Below, in pieces: positions 1 through 11,227 of a stretch of DNA of 64,000 nt; the stretch's first letter is position 1, and each line of letters starts with the position of its first letter. The stretch lies in the NCBI RefSeq assembly GCF_963583255.1, contig NC_084816.1, positions 17,533,100 through 17,597,099 of the forward strand. The letters run 5' to 3'. The DNA comes from Pyrus communis (Eukaryota; Streptophyta; Magnoliopsida; Rosales; Rosaceae). The position numbers were made by a program, and so were the translations under genes. A model generated the notes under the pieces. That model saw only the letters and a list, made by a program, of their open reading frames with translations. It did not search any database and was not told the DNA's origin.

Positions 1-2090
1 TTGAGTTTTGGCGTTCCCAATATCGCCTCTAGTTTTCTATTAATTTAACAAACAAGCAATTCAATTAAAGTTTCCACATAAAAAATGATAACTAAGATTT
101 TCAATGTTACTTGAACTGGCTCATGCTGGTTTAAAAAAATCTAGTCGTTCTGATGGACAAAAGAGCTTTGAATGAAATCGAAGCATGAGTAAAGAATTCA
201 TAGCCTTGGATGAATGAGATTGATTTTTTTTTTTAATCCGTTTTGGTTATGAAGGTTGAATGAGTTAATAGAGAGTTGATGAAAATGTTAATTTTAGGTT
301 TGAATCATAACGGACTTTACCACGAGGGTTTAAATAAGATTTTTTTCACCACGAGGGCTATCTTCTAACTACCCTATCACCATGGGAACCATTAATCCGA
401 TTTAGCCTTATAATTATGAGGGCACAACCGATGGTTAATTTCGTGATTATAATATGAATAATATTGACAATTATGTGAATGAATATGAGTCCACGACATA
501 TTTGTCTCCAATATGAAATCTGAAGTTAAATTTTAAAAAGGCTTGTTCTTAAGTCTCTCGTTTGTGAATCTAGAGTATTCATATTTATAAAGGAGCTTAG
601 ATGAAAAGGGCTCACATAACAAAATTTTAATCAATTACACTCAAACAATTTTTAAATTACAAGGACAAAAACAAGGGAGCAATCATAATTATATTGAATT
701 TGGGCGCAATTATGGTATCATAATTAAGTTGAAGTTTGATTCATAAATTATCGAAAATTGTTTCCTCATAAATTACCTGCAATTGTATCTTCATAAATTA
801 CCAGCAACTGTTTCTTCATCAATTACCAGCATTTTCTCAATCCTAAACAATTTCTATTATATGCTTTAAAAAATATTATAAAACAAGTCTCATAAAAATG
901 TATGTAAAAAATGTGTCTTTAGATCCTAACCTTTTAAAGAGTTCTACTTTTTTTCTACTGCCCCACGTAGAAGCTACTTTCTAATTAAAAAAAAAACTAA
1001 AACTATTGACGGTAAGTGAAGAAGTAGTTGAATGAACCAAATTTCAACTTATAATCACGACTTTCAATGAAGCCAAATTCAATATAATCTTTTTCGTATA
1101 ATCCTGACTTTCAATGAAACAAATTCAATATAAAAAGAAAGTTCGTTATGTGTTTTTGAATAAAAAAAATTGTGAGACATATTTTATTAGTTTTCTATAT
1201 TTTCTTTGTTATTAAAATGGAACAGGCTACTGTTTGCGGAGAAATTATAGAGTATGAAGACCGGATTACGTGTTTCTTAGGGCCCACATGCATAAAACAA
1301 CTTATAGCCACCCTGTTAATTTGAGTAGTGTTAGACATATCTTTTATTTGTATCATTATTTATCCTATCTTTAATATTACTATAAAAATAGTACACATAG
1401 ACAGTAAAATAGTACTTTTGCCTAACTTATTAGGTGGACCATCTCCCAAATAGAATATGAGGTTTGAATTCTCTTTGTGAGGATTTCAGAATTCTTTAAT
1501 TTACATATGTTTATCATATATCAGCTAGTTTTCGTCAAGTACTGTTTATATTTAATTTTAAATAAAAAAATTTATAATAATTTCTGACTATACGATATAC
1601 AATGAACGGATGTGATTAGAAAAATTTCAAAATCCTACCAAAAAAAATCCGGAGAGAATTCTCCTTAGCCCAAATAACCTCTCCTGCATGTGGGCCAAGC
1701 GCCACAAACCTTTTTCCACCACACAAAATCTACAAAGTCCCATCGCACTCTAGGCAACCCCATCAGTTTTTAGCTTCGTAGCAAACTGTACCGTGATTAA
1801 ATGGAATTCAATTTCAATTTTCGTTTCACTAAATATTTTTAAAGATGATGTTTCAAATACGTGTTAACTGCACAGAGGGTTAAAGATAAAAAAAAGTGAT
1901 ATTTGATATACATGTTTATTTGCAAAGAGTTATATATAATGATTAGGTATGCACAAATGCAAGTGGCCCAAAGGGTTACCTATCATAGTAGACACTATTG
2001 GAGACTAAGTAAACTTTCAAGACATACTTACCTCGTTGTTCTCTCCTTTTATTGAGGTTTCAAGAACGACTGGGTTTGCAGATTATCATC
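1..2090. other. AT-rich intergenic DNA, no gene seen
   Basis: I see no convincing reading frame, splice structure or element termini in this stretch. It is AT-rich with short homopolymer runs, and could be decayed repeat or distal promoter DNA. Confidence 0.5.
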
Positions 2091-2095
2091 ATAGC

Positions 2096-2269
2096 TTACA
2101 CGACACGATAAGTATGTGCGTCTCTCTTCCTTCTACGTTCTTCATCCTCTTGCTCTTCCATTTCGAACAACTCATCTTCTTGCTCCTGGAAATCGAACAA
2201 TTCATTCTCTTGCTCAATTAATTTTTTATGTTGCTCTTTGATTTCTAACAATCCCCTTGAAGAATACAT
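2096..2269 (-). pseudogene. Acidic Glu/Gln-rich N-terminal fragment, possibly HARBI1-like
   Basis: The frame starts at an ATG (MYSSRGLLEIKEQ...) and encodes about 57 residues dominated by Glu, Gln and Asp, followed by an RRRKR basic patch, then a stop. From memory, PIF/Harbinger nuclease-like proteins of Rosaceae often start with such a short leader, a Glu-rich stretch and an arginine run before the DDE domain. No DDE nuclease domain follows here, so this would be a remnant. The family assignment is a guess from composition. A low-complexity chance frame is the alternative. Confidence 0.25.
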
Positions 2270-2390
2270 TGTAAGAACTCTAGATTTATACAATATGAAG
2301 AAAGATTCAGAGAGATTTTGATTTTGGTGTGTGAGTTTAGATTGGATGTAGGGTTTATATGGAGAAAAAAAAGAGGTTGTAGATAATGTC

Positions 2391-2575
2391 ATGTGGCACG
2401 CTATGATTGGTTAAAAATCTTATCGAAATCTATCCACAAAGATTATGAACAAATAGCGACACGTAGTGCGACAAAATTGATTAAAATTTTATTGGAAATC
2501 TAAATTCTTACAGGATCACAACAAGTATCGCTGCGAGATTGGTTAAAAATCTAATTTAAAATATATTCACAAAAA
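2391..2575. repeat. Three diverged ~60-bp direct repeats
   Basis: A core like GATTGGTTAAAAATCT recurs near 2404, 2477 (degraded) and 2540. Each copy is preceded by a GCGAC/GGCACG-type stretch. The array lies just upstream of the acidic fragment on the minus strand, which would fit a subterminal repeat array of a DNA transposon. Confidence 0.4.
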
Positions 2576-2914
2576 ATTATAATTTCAGATAATGACAAGT
2601 GCCGGATCCCAAATTAAACATAGATCCCTTTATCTTTTGTCATTAAAAAAATAATTTTTATACCAATTGTCTAAAAAATTCATTTAGAGGTAAAAATGCA
2701 CTCGCACAATTACTATTCACTAAGATAGTAATTACCTATCAAAATACGGACAGTAATTACTTGAGTGGGGGTGCAAATGCTTTTACCAATAAACTGTTGG
2801 TTATTTTAATTATTTTAATTATATTTTATTTTAAAGATTCAAAAATTATTATTATTTTATTTTATTTATTTTTAATATTTAAGAGTTGTGTTTTATTTGA
2901 AGAGTCATAATCCT

Positions 2915-3051
2915 TTTCTAAAGAGAATTGTTATTGGCACTCCAAAATTCTCATTCTACACTCCAAATTTTCTATATTTAGAAAGAAAAATACACTTGTG
3001 AGGAGTGTAGAATGAGAATTTTGGAGTGCCAATAACACTTCTCTTTCTAAA
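2915..3051. mobile_element. hAT-type MITE, copy 1 (121 bp plus 8-bp TSD)
   Basis: The element spans 2923-3043. Its ends are inverted repeats of about 43 bp (GAGAAnTGTTATTGGCACTC at each end, one mismatch nearby). It is flanked by the direct repeat TTTCTAAA at 2915-2922 and 3044-3051. The 8-bp TSD points to the hAT superfamily. It has no coding capacity. A second copy of the same length is at 62656-62776. Confidence 0.85.
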
Positions 3052-3814
3052 AGGGTATGAGAAGTTCTTTAAATAAGAAACCTCAGACAGAAAACATAAT
3101 ATGCAAAAACTTTTATGTCTCCCTCAGTTCTCACATCTTTGTTAGTTTACATTCATACTTTATAATTCTTGGGCAATTGATCACTACTTGGTAATCTCGT
3201 CTGCCGTTAGCGTGCATATCGGATCAGACATCCTATGAGGTTTTGGGTTGTATCTTGGAGTTGTAGGCACCACCATAACCTGCATGTAGGGAGACGTCTA
3301 CGGCTTTAGGGCAGCGACATCGCGCCTCCCTTTGGTTCACAGACCAAATATTCTTATTCCCTTTTCCTAATTTAATTTTCATAAATTTGATAATGATTAT
3401 ACATTTTATTTGTTATATTTATCATATAAATATTTGGTATATCTCTGCAATATATTTCACAATCTAAAGCCGTAAAGGTGTGGTAATATAATTGCAAATT
3501 TTACAATCTGTTTCTACAGTACCTTGGAAGCCCTAAGAATTGTAGTTTTTCCTGTGTTGAAAGTGGAATTTTAGGGTTCTTTCGTTCATTGCATTTTTTC
3601 ACTCTCTGCATTTTTTTTTTATTCGGGTCCTGTCGTTGCTTTTTGACTCTGTACATTTTTTTTTTTTTTTTTTAATTCGAGTCCTGTCATTGAATACCTT
3701 GCCCTTCGTCCATTGCTTTTTTGACTCTTTGCATTTTCTTTATTTTATTCAGTACCAAAACATTTTTAGTATTGCTTATCTGTCAATTATTGTCTGGGGT
3801 TGATTATCTTGGTA
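3052..3814. other. Intergenic DNA with poly-T tracts
   Basis: No gene is supported here. There are several T-runs near 3610-3670 and a repeated phrase around 3590-3735 (GCATTTTTT...TTGACTCT). This may be the degraded 5' side of the LINE fragment that follows. Confidence 0.4.
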
Positions 3815-3950
3815 AACTACAATTAATAATTAAATATTACCTGTATACAGCACACTGATACTTGTAAACTGCAATTATCTAATATTACTCGTAAACTGCA
3901 ATTAATTATTAAATATTACTTGTAAACTGCAATTATTTAATATTGCTTGT
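3815..3950. repeat. Diverged short tandem repeats around TTGTAAACTGCAATTA
   Basis: Four imperfect copies of a ~30-40-bp unit (variants of TTGTAAACTGCAATTAnTTAA plus ATATTAC) lie in a row. Copies differ by small indels. No coding role is seen. Confidence 0.55.
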
Positions 3951-4083
3951 CTGTCAAGCGATTTGCCGCAATTGCATCAGTGCGTGATTATTACAGTTTG
4001 TGTGTGATTATTCAGTACCAACAATTGCATACTGATATATATAATATTAAACTGTTGATGCTTCTTTCTGTGCAAATTCAAAG

Positions 4084-4571
4084 TGCGGGGGGGGTATCGG
4101 TGTGGTTTTTCACAACAAAGCAGGTGGCTATACTGGAGGTTTCGCTTGCAAAACTCCCAACATGACCAACCCCTACACTACTAAGATCCTAGCTGCTCGT
4201 GAAGGATTGCATTCGGCTATTCAAAGACAATGGCAGCACGTTGTTCTAGAGTGTGATGCATTACAAGTGGTTCGAGCTATTGGCAGCCCTAGTTGTGGGC
4301 TTTCTGCCACTGGTTTACTGATTGAGGATGTTAAAACTAGCCTACGAAGCTTCATCTATGTGAGAGTGATCAGTCACTTATGTAAATCCGCCAAATTATT
4401 GGCACATAGAATGGCCACGTTGGCCTTAATTTCTACTGTTTCTAGTTGTTAGTTTAAGGTGCCTTCAACTCCTATTCAGGATGCTCTCCTTCAAGATTGT
4501 ATGCTTGCTTAATATTATGAATAAAATCGCTACCGTCTCTTCTTCAAAAAAAAAAAAAAAAAAAAAAAAAA
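4084..4571 (+). mobile_element. 3' end of a LINE: RNase H domain remnant and poly(A) tail
   Basis: The frame opening near 4084 reads GIGVVFHNKAGG, then AAREGLHSAI, VLECDALQVVRAIG and LLAHRMATLAL. These are the strand and helix signatures of the plant RVT_3-type RNase H that ends many L1-like elements. The residue row E/D...D is consistent with RNase H active-site spacing, but the start of the domain is missing. After the stop at 4450-4452 comes a short 3' end with AATAAA-like sequence and a pure A-run at about 4547-4571. This is a 5'-truncated insertion. I did not find a clean target-site duplication. Confidence 0.75.
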
Positions 4572-4889
4572 CATGTACAAAGTATAAATCTAACATAACT
4601 GTACAAATAACATCTATAAAAAACCAAGTTAAAGTGGACAAATCCTGCACAAGCAACTACAAAAATCTAGCATAACTCAAATCCGAACCCATATAACCCA
4701 AATGGTAATGCTATGGAGACAAATTTTATAAATCAAATTATGTGGATGTTAATGATTGGATTATTACTTAAGTGTTAATTAACGTGCTTTATTTATTTAT
4801 TTATTGGTGAGACTTGATTTGGTTTGCAAATTTAATTTAAACATTTGGTTTCCCTAGCATTGAAAACAACCAAAACTCTAGATCATAAT

Positions 4890-4966
4890 TATCACGGATG
4901 TTTTGCACTTGAATCTAAAATCTCACTTACAAGTGAAGAGGAATACCACTAAACCGTAGTATTAAG
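4890..4966 (-). mobile_element. 5' fragment of a tRNA-type SINE
   Basis: Read on the minus strand, it contains the head shared with the SINE copies at 28949-29110 and 50311-50488: a TACGGT..AGTGGTATTCC start, the AAGTGAGA stretch and a degraded B-box. The 3' half and tail are missing. Confidence 0.55.
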
Positions 4967-5231
4967 TGGCATGCTGATGTCAAGTTAAACAAAGTATTTC
5001 ATACTCTTTATTCTTCTTCAAATGGAGAACCCTATGCTATTTACAAACCCAGTTTTACCTTCTACACATCTTTCTCAATTTCTAGCCTTTGAATCGAATA
5101 AATTGAAGAGAATCAAATGATAGAAATTAACAGTGTATGTGGAAGGTAAACAAAGGATGTATGGGTAGCACAACCATTTATAATAATACAAATGAGCAAT
5201 ACTATGAAATAAATCAAAACAAATCCTAATC

Positions 5232-7927
5232 TATTATAAACTTTGTATTTAAGTGTGATTGTGTAAATCTTAGATTAGATTTTATTCTAGTTATTCTTCC
5301 CTATTAGGACTTGTATTCCTTGGAGGAGAATGATTATTCCCTCCCTTATTACTATAAATAAAGGCACTGCGTAGAGGGAATAACACATCCTATACACAAC
5401 CCTACAAACACATATCTCTCCACTGTGACGACCTATCCCTAATTTTCTATGTAATTTTCTCCCCAAGTGTGTAAATTGACGTTTATGCCTTTTTGACAAA
5501 AGTGGAAACTGATGTGGACGTACTTATTCGGATTTTAATTTATTTTTCTCACTATTGTAATTAATTAGTACTCATTGTTACGATCGCGTGAGCTCAAGTT
5601 AAACCAGAAACGGTTTTGTAACGAAAAAGTTACGTTTAGTTAAATTGTGTTAACAACGGGTAGATTTTGTACACGTGCGTGTTAATTATTCAGTGTTTGA
5701 AAACCACTATTTTTTACAAGGCATGTTAGATTTCACATGATTTCCGTTGTACAAGACCCTATCATTTTTCTTTTTAAAAATCTGACCCGTGCCTTACTTT
5801 TTTTCACCAATCAATTTCTCTCCTCACTTTTCTCAACCAATCAAACATAACTCCCTTTCTCTTCTCTTTGCCCAATCAAAAAGATGTCTCTCTTTCTTTC
5901 TCATCTTCTCATTCTCTCTCCCTCGCCGGTGACTCTTTTCCCTCTGCAACACACACACACACCAATATCAAACCTCATAGATCGGCCTTTAAAACACTAC
6001 CATCGTGTTCCTCTCATCCCCACAAACACATCCGTACCAATCAATCACGAAGTGGACGAGTTTTGAATGTCCAACTCAGAACAACTCAGAAGCTCCGACT
6101 TGGTGAGTTTCCCCCCGATGTTTTTTCAGCCGTGTTACAAGGTTTTGGACGTTTTGGAAGCATCCTCACAACTCCCGGAAGTCCTTAGTTTAAAGTTAAA
6201 GCTTAGTCAACGTCGAAACAAGCGGATTCAAGGATTTGAAATTTGGTCTGAGAGCTTCGAGCTAATTTCAATCCATTTCCGTCAACTTTTTGGACTTTTG
6301 AAAGGTACAATCTTGTTCTACTCTTCAAGAGCTTCATTTCCATATAAGGTGCGTCGAAAATGGTTGAGAAATGAGCAAGATATGAAGCTTTGAAATTTTT
6401 TCCAGAAACCGACATATTTTTCCAGAATCCGACAAACCAGACGGTAGCGCTGGCGGTAACTGACGACGGCCAACGACGGAGGATCACCGGAGAATAAGGA
6501 GAATATTTCGTCAAAGTTGACGGAATATTCTTACGTCGTTAGATTCCATTATTATTTAACAGAATATTCCGTCAAGTCCGACGAAATATTCCCTGGTTCA
6601 GTCAGCTCTAACTTGCACATGGGCGCGCGTGTGGCCATGGCTAAGTGGCACGTGAGGGGGCGTCTGGCCTCCGACCGGCGTGTGCTTGATGTGTACGGGT
6701 CCGTGACTTCATGGAGAATGTTTTTGTCTATTTAAACCCTCCGTTTGAGCAAACTATGGGGGGTTTTCCTAGCTTTTTCGTATATGTCCTTATTAATTAA
6801 TTATTATTAGTTGTTTCACATATAGGGGAGAATTACCCCGAGTAGGTACGAGCGAGGCTAGGAGGCTACGATCGACGTATCAGTGAATGGGAATTTATTT
6901 TCATGTGTGTGTGTGTGTGTATATATATATAAACTTTATAGTTTCTACATATGCTATTGGATTGATTTATGCCTATCATGCCATGTTTTATTTAATTTTA
7001 GAAATGTTAATTCGTGGTTGAGATTTATATATTGTCATGGCATGTTCATATGCATTTTACTTGCTCATCATACATTGTTACACCCGGTGTTAGTGCTCGC
7101 CCAGGGCTAGGGCCAGTTTTTCAAGTGTATGTTTACATACGCACCGCATGCTCGCCTTGGATCCAAGTAGGTGCCAGTCCTGTCGTACAGGTTGCAATAG
7201 GCAACTTCGACTCATATGTGACCGAAAATAGTGTCAGTCTTCACGTGATTGTATCACTAAAGCGTATATTATGATTACACTCAGTCTTGTTCATGTCAGA
7301 AATCCTCTGCATGAACTCGTGTGTCAGCATAGATTGATGAGCACCTGATTTTATTATACAAGTGTTGAGATATTATGATTTGGCATACTTCTGGATTTAC
7401 TGTTGATTTGCATTTGATTTCATACTTATACGTAGTATGATTTTCTGGAAACTATACATGTTTTACGGCGAGATGTTAGTATGTTCAGAAAATAAATGTG
7501 TTTTATAAATCTTTGTTTTTGCCCACTCACCCTTCTATTTTTCGCCCCTACAAGTCTTAGTTAGCTAATTTATTTTGCGGTGTACGAGGAATATCCTGCG
7601 GTTCTAACATATCCATAAATAATGTAGGGATTTTTCTCGGTTGTGTATTAAGTACTTAACTAGTTTCGACTGCACTACTTATGTCATCTATGCTCTGAAC
7701 ATTTGTGATTTATAGGTTCTTCCCACTATTGCGCACTCGCTACTTTAGAATAATTAATTGTTAGTTTTGATTTAAATTTACCCTTATTTTGAATGCTTCA
7801 CATCTCTATTTGGTTACGTCACCTTAGGGTGACGGCCAACATGCCTTGACTATGGTCTGGGTGTGTCATCCACTCTTTCGTTGCCGTGCCCTTTATCTTC
7901 CTTGTCAGTTAAATATAGGCCACAACA
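5232..7927 (+). repeat. 5' LTR of element A, interrupted by a solo LTR
   Basis: Removing 5424-7873 (the inserted LTR plus one TSD copy) leaves a ~246-bp LTR. It has a CTATAAATAAAGGCA promoter-like core near 5350-5365 and a terminal CCACAACA. The length agrees with the 236- and 269-bp LTRs of element B. Confidence 0.8.
5424..7868 (+). repeat. 2.4-kb solo LTR (TGTGACGACC...GGGTGTGTCA) with TSD TCCAC
   Basis: The ends are TG...CA inside short inverted termini (TGTGAC / GTGTCA), flanked by an exact TCCAC at 5419-5423 and 7869-7873. No internal gag or pol is present, so it is a solo LTR left by recombination. Long LTRs starting with TGTGACGACC are typical of gypsy-type elements in Rosaceae (from memory). 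The short reading frames inside (5868-6393, 6517-6735, 7014-7274) look non-coding. A (TG)n(TA)n tract sits near 6905-6930. Confidence 0.85.
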
Positions 7928-7945
7928 CGTTATCATCACGCTCCT
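7928..7945 (+). other. Putative primer binding site of element A
   Basis: CGTTATCATCACG directly follows the 5' LTR end. The same motif (CGTTATTAGCAC) follows the 5' LTR of element B on the minus strand (59933-59948). Conservation at this position in two copies supports a primer site. I did not identify the tRNA. Confidence 0.5.
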
Positions 7946-9275
7946 ACTGCTGCACTTAGGGATCTGATGTGGAAGTTTTCTACATCAAACCATTTCATCA
8001 ATATCATCACACAATCAGGTTCTTTCAAAACAACGGTTTTGATTTCGATATTTTTGTAGCATGATAGTATGAACATTCACCATAATGCATGACCCAACTT
8101 TACGTTTTTTTCGAATTTTAGATTCTACATAAATTATGTATGCATTATATCCATAATTGTTGAATTATGTGAATTGATATTGCCATGAATTGCATCTTAT
8201 ATATGTCCATGCATTAAATTATTTGATTAAATATGCATTGAATTAATTGAATTTGAAAAAAATTAAAAATTTATTTTGGGTTCTTCGAACCTAAACCCAT
8301 CACAGCTGAAGCCCGAAGCTCCAAGCCCTTGGAACCCAGTCCAAAAACCCTAATGCCCTTCAAGACGTCACACTCATGGCCTGCAGCCATGCCCAACCAC
8401 CACGGCTGCCATCCTCGATAACCTGTAGTCTTCGTCGACCTTGTTTTTGGCCTAGATTCATATGAATCTCCCTGGATTTCGAAAACCTATATTCGAATCC
8501 TAGGATTTTTCCTAGTTTTTGGACGTCGAGATCTTCTCTGTCACACCATCTAGGTTACATGTCAAAATCATAACTTGTTCTGAGTTATTTTGACTAGAAC
8601 ACGACCACCTGAAGTAGCGGTGCCGACCTTCTTCCTCGGTGACCACACCTAACGAAGATGGGGTGTTCTTTGGCTAAAACCTGAGCCTAGTTGGGCCTTG
8701 GTTTCTACTTGGCCTGAGAATTTCTTTTCTCTTTTCTCTTTTGGGCTCACATGTATCGGCCCCAGCATGACACCAGCCCGAGGGTTACGAAGCCCCCTGC
8801 TCGTGTCGCACCAGATCCTAGTTTGTCGCTGGTGTATCTGTGTCTGTGTCGCACCAGATTCTAGCTCGAAGTTGGAACATTGGTGCACTACACCGTGAAA
8901 CACCAAAGCACACCTCCAAGTGGGCTTACAGCCCTAACCTGCTCCTTGCAGCACCTGATCAATGCCCGTATAGGCCCCTTTTTTTTTTGGGCCTATTCCT
9001 GCAACCCATTTGCTGCTAATGAGCTCATAGCCCAATTCTTTTGGGGCTTGATCAACCCGTGCATACTTTAGCCCAATTTTGGGCCTGGATCTCACGGTAT
9101 TAACTTGCTCAGTCTACCCGTGGGCTTTGGCCCATCATTTTGGGCCTCAAGTCTAAATGCCTATTTTTTTAGGCCTTATGGGTTTTATAATTTTTCACCA
9201 ACACTTTAATTTAGCCCCGAAGTCCAAATAATTAATGCAATTATAATTCTTGACCTGAAGATCTATTTGCATATT

Positions 9276-9343
<68 letters not shown>

Positions 9344-9599
9344 GTTTGTTTGTAGGAACATATGAACCTGAAGTTCATAATTATTTCGAAACCTGAAGTT
9401 TCAAGAAACATGCCTTATTTGAAAACCTGAAGTTTTCCTTAGAAACATCACCTATGAAAACCCAAAGTTTTTTTCATGTAAATTTAAACCAATACATGTC
9501 TATTAGAACCTATATGTTCTACTCCTATGTGAATGGATTGATTTTTTTTTTTCTCCATTACACTAACCATTTCTTGTCCATTTATTTTGTGATAGGAAG
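7946..9599 (+). other. Untranslated leader of element A, GGGCC-rich
   Basis: About 1.65 kb between the primer site and gag, with many copies of TTGGGCC/GGCCCA-type words (8270-9180). The matching leader of element B (58284-59932, minus) has the same composition and length. Reading frames here are shadows of the repeated words. Confidence 0.55.
9279..9340. repeat. (TA)n microsatellite
   Basis: A nearly pure TA dinucleotide run of about 60 bp inside the leader of element A. Such tracts are usually length-polymorphic. Confidence 0.95.
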
Positions 9600-10410
9600 A
9601 TGTCGAATTTGAACAAACTCGACTTCACCATTTTGGAGGTATTTAAAAGAAACTACCTCAAGTGGGTCTAAGATGTAAAGCTTGACCTCACCGCAAAGAA
9701 TTTGCGTCCACCCATTCAAGATAAGACAGACAACTCTGTTGGTGAAGCTAATAAAGTCACTGCTATGATTTTCATCCGAAGACACATTCATGATGCATTG
9801 CAAACTGAGTACCTTGTTGAGGAAGATCCACGAGCACTTTGGGTCACTTTGGTTGATCGCGTTATTCACCAAAATGACATCTTCTTGCCTAAAGAAAGAC
9901 ATGACTAGCAGCATCTGCGCTTTTAAGACTTTAAGTCTGTGAATGAATATAATTCTGAAGTTAATCCAATCACTTCTCAAGTTCTGCAACGAGAACTTGA
10001 CTGAAGATGATCTCTTGGAGAATACTTATTCGACCTTCTTTGCTACCAATATTGCTCTGCAGCAACAATATAGGTCTCAGAAGTTCACTAAGTTTTCGAA
10101 TTTGATCTCTGTTTTACTTCTCGCTGAAAAGCAGAATCAGCTGTTGATGAAGAATCATCAAGCTTAACTTACTAGGGCGATTGCTATGCCTGAAGTACAC
10201 TACAACACAAACCAACTCCCAAAACGCCAGCATAGGCGTGGTAGGGGCGGCCAGAAGCCACCCTGTTAGGGTCAACAGAGCCAAGGCCCATTTGAGGGAG
10301 GAAATTGAGCCCAAAAGCACCCTAAACTCGCTCCCAAGGCCCCAAACTTCAAGAATAAGGGCAAAACACTTGAAACCATGAATGCAGACATGTGCTACTA
10401 TTGTGGTTCA
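9600..10410 (+). pseudogene. Copia gag remnant of element A
   Basis: Starting at ATG 9600 the frame reads MSNLNKLDFTILEVFKRNYL, then stops after about 23 codons. The same and shifted frames continue with LRPPIQDKT, RRHIHDALQTEYL and DPRALWVTLVDR, signatures of the plant copia gag (UBN2-type) polyprotein start. The 3' part has the start of a CCHC knuckle (MCYYCGS) near 10389, then coding ceases. Several stops and frameshifts make it inactive. The related gag of element B (57343-58283) starts with almost the same residues. Confidence 0.75.
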
Positions 10411-10436
10411 TAAACTATTTTCTAGTTGAAATCTAG

Positions 10437-10522
10437 AATAATGGGGCCGAATTCCACTCTCTCCACTCTTAGCCTACTGTGCCCTCTTTCTCTCTCTTGT
10501 CAGTTAAATATAAGCCACAACA
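10437..10522 (+). repeat. Truncated 3' LTR of element A
   Basis: The stretch CTCTCCACTC...GTCAGTTAAATATAAGCCACAACA matches the last ~85 bp of the 5' LTR around the solo-LTR insertion point. The 5' two-thirds of this LTR and the polypurine tract are gone. The deletion runs from the gag zinc knuckle straight into the LTR. Confidence 0.7.
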
Positions 10523-10732
10523 TAATCTCAATATGCAATAAATCCTAAACTTAACAGGTAAGAAATCTTGTAATAAAAACTAATTTCCAACATTTCAAAC
10601 TACTACAAATTCATTGCGACAAAATCTCACAACTTGTTTAATTGAAGGATGGCATAGCGGAATGCATCATGCCAGTTGCTCTGCATTTAAAAGTTATTCA
10701 CAAGTATTAAAAATCCAAATATTAACTTAAAA

Positions 10733-10943
10733 GGGTTGTTTGGAAACTGAAATTTTGTCTGGTAGTATTTTTTAATTTTCAATTTAAAAAATAAAAATAA
10801 AAACTCAACTGAAAACACGAGTTTTTAGGTTTCATTTTTACACTGAAAACTTAAAATAGTAACTAAACAAGATTTCAATTTTGAAAAAAGAAAGCTGAAA
10901 ACCAAAAACTAAAAACGGAAACGAAATGGTTAATAAATGACCC
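10733..10943. mobile_element. MITE-like inverted repeat (GGGTTGTTTGG...), ~211 bp
   Basis: Starts GGGTTGTTTGGAAAC and ends with its partial reverse complement (GTTAATAAATGACCC), with AAAACTGAAAA-type symmetric sequence inside. Flanks are TTAA-like. It resembles the element in TAF6 intron 2 (25532-25812). A PIF/Tourist-type origin is possible but unproven. Confidence 0.45.
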
Positions 10944-11227
10944 TTAAGTAATTCAAGCCAATCCATTTGCATCATGGAAATTTTAGTTCATCAGAACATG
11001 GTGTGAAACTTAATTTCGAGCAATAGCAGATCATCCATGTCCTCTTTATTGTTTTGTGTTAGCATCTGCTGCTATGTTGCTCTAAATTGGTCGCCATCCT
11101 TTCGTCAAATAAGCTCGTTAATCAACACTTAAGTAATAATCCAATCGTCAACTTTTATATCATTTAGTTTACAATTTTGTTTACAAATTAAATCTTCAAA
11201 TAAAGGACTTGGGACGATTTGACATAA
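10944..11227. other. Intergenic spacer, nothing seen
   Basis: No reading frame or repeat boundary is supported between the MITE-like element and the Mutator-like element. Confidence 0.4.

Larger units (their letters stand above)
5227..10527 (+). mobile_element. Deleted Ty1-copia-family element A (gag only) with a nested LTR
   Basis: The outer ends carry the 5-bp duplication TAATC at 5227-5231 and 10523-10527. The 5' LTR is 5232-5423 plus 7874-7927, split by a later solo-LTR insertion. It ends in CCACAACA and is followed by a putative primer binding site, a long leader, a gag remnant and a 5'-truncated 3' LTR ending at 10522. The LTR shares a 19-bp exact stretch (GTGATTGTGTAAATCTTAG) and the CTATAAATAAAGGCA core with element B at 52810-60217, so they are one family. 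Protease, integrase, RT and RNase H are absent. The left LTR starts with TA rather than TG, presumably a mutation. Confidence 0.8.

Noticed and set aside
4465..4675. Lys-rich and Phe-rich frames on both strands
   Set aside because: Translations of the LINE poly(A) tail.
5868..6393. Overlapping plus-strand frames of 60-108 residues
   Set aside because: They lie in the solo LTR, are Ser/His-rich low-complexity text in several frames at once, and have no recognisable domain.
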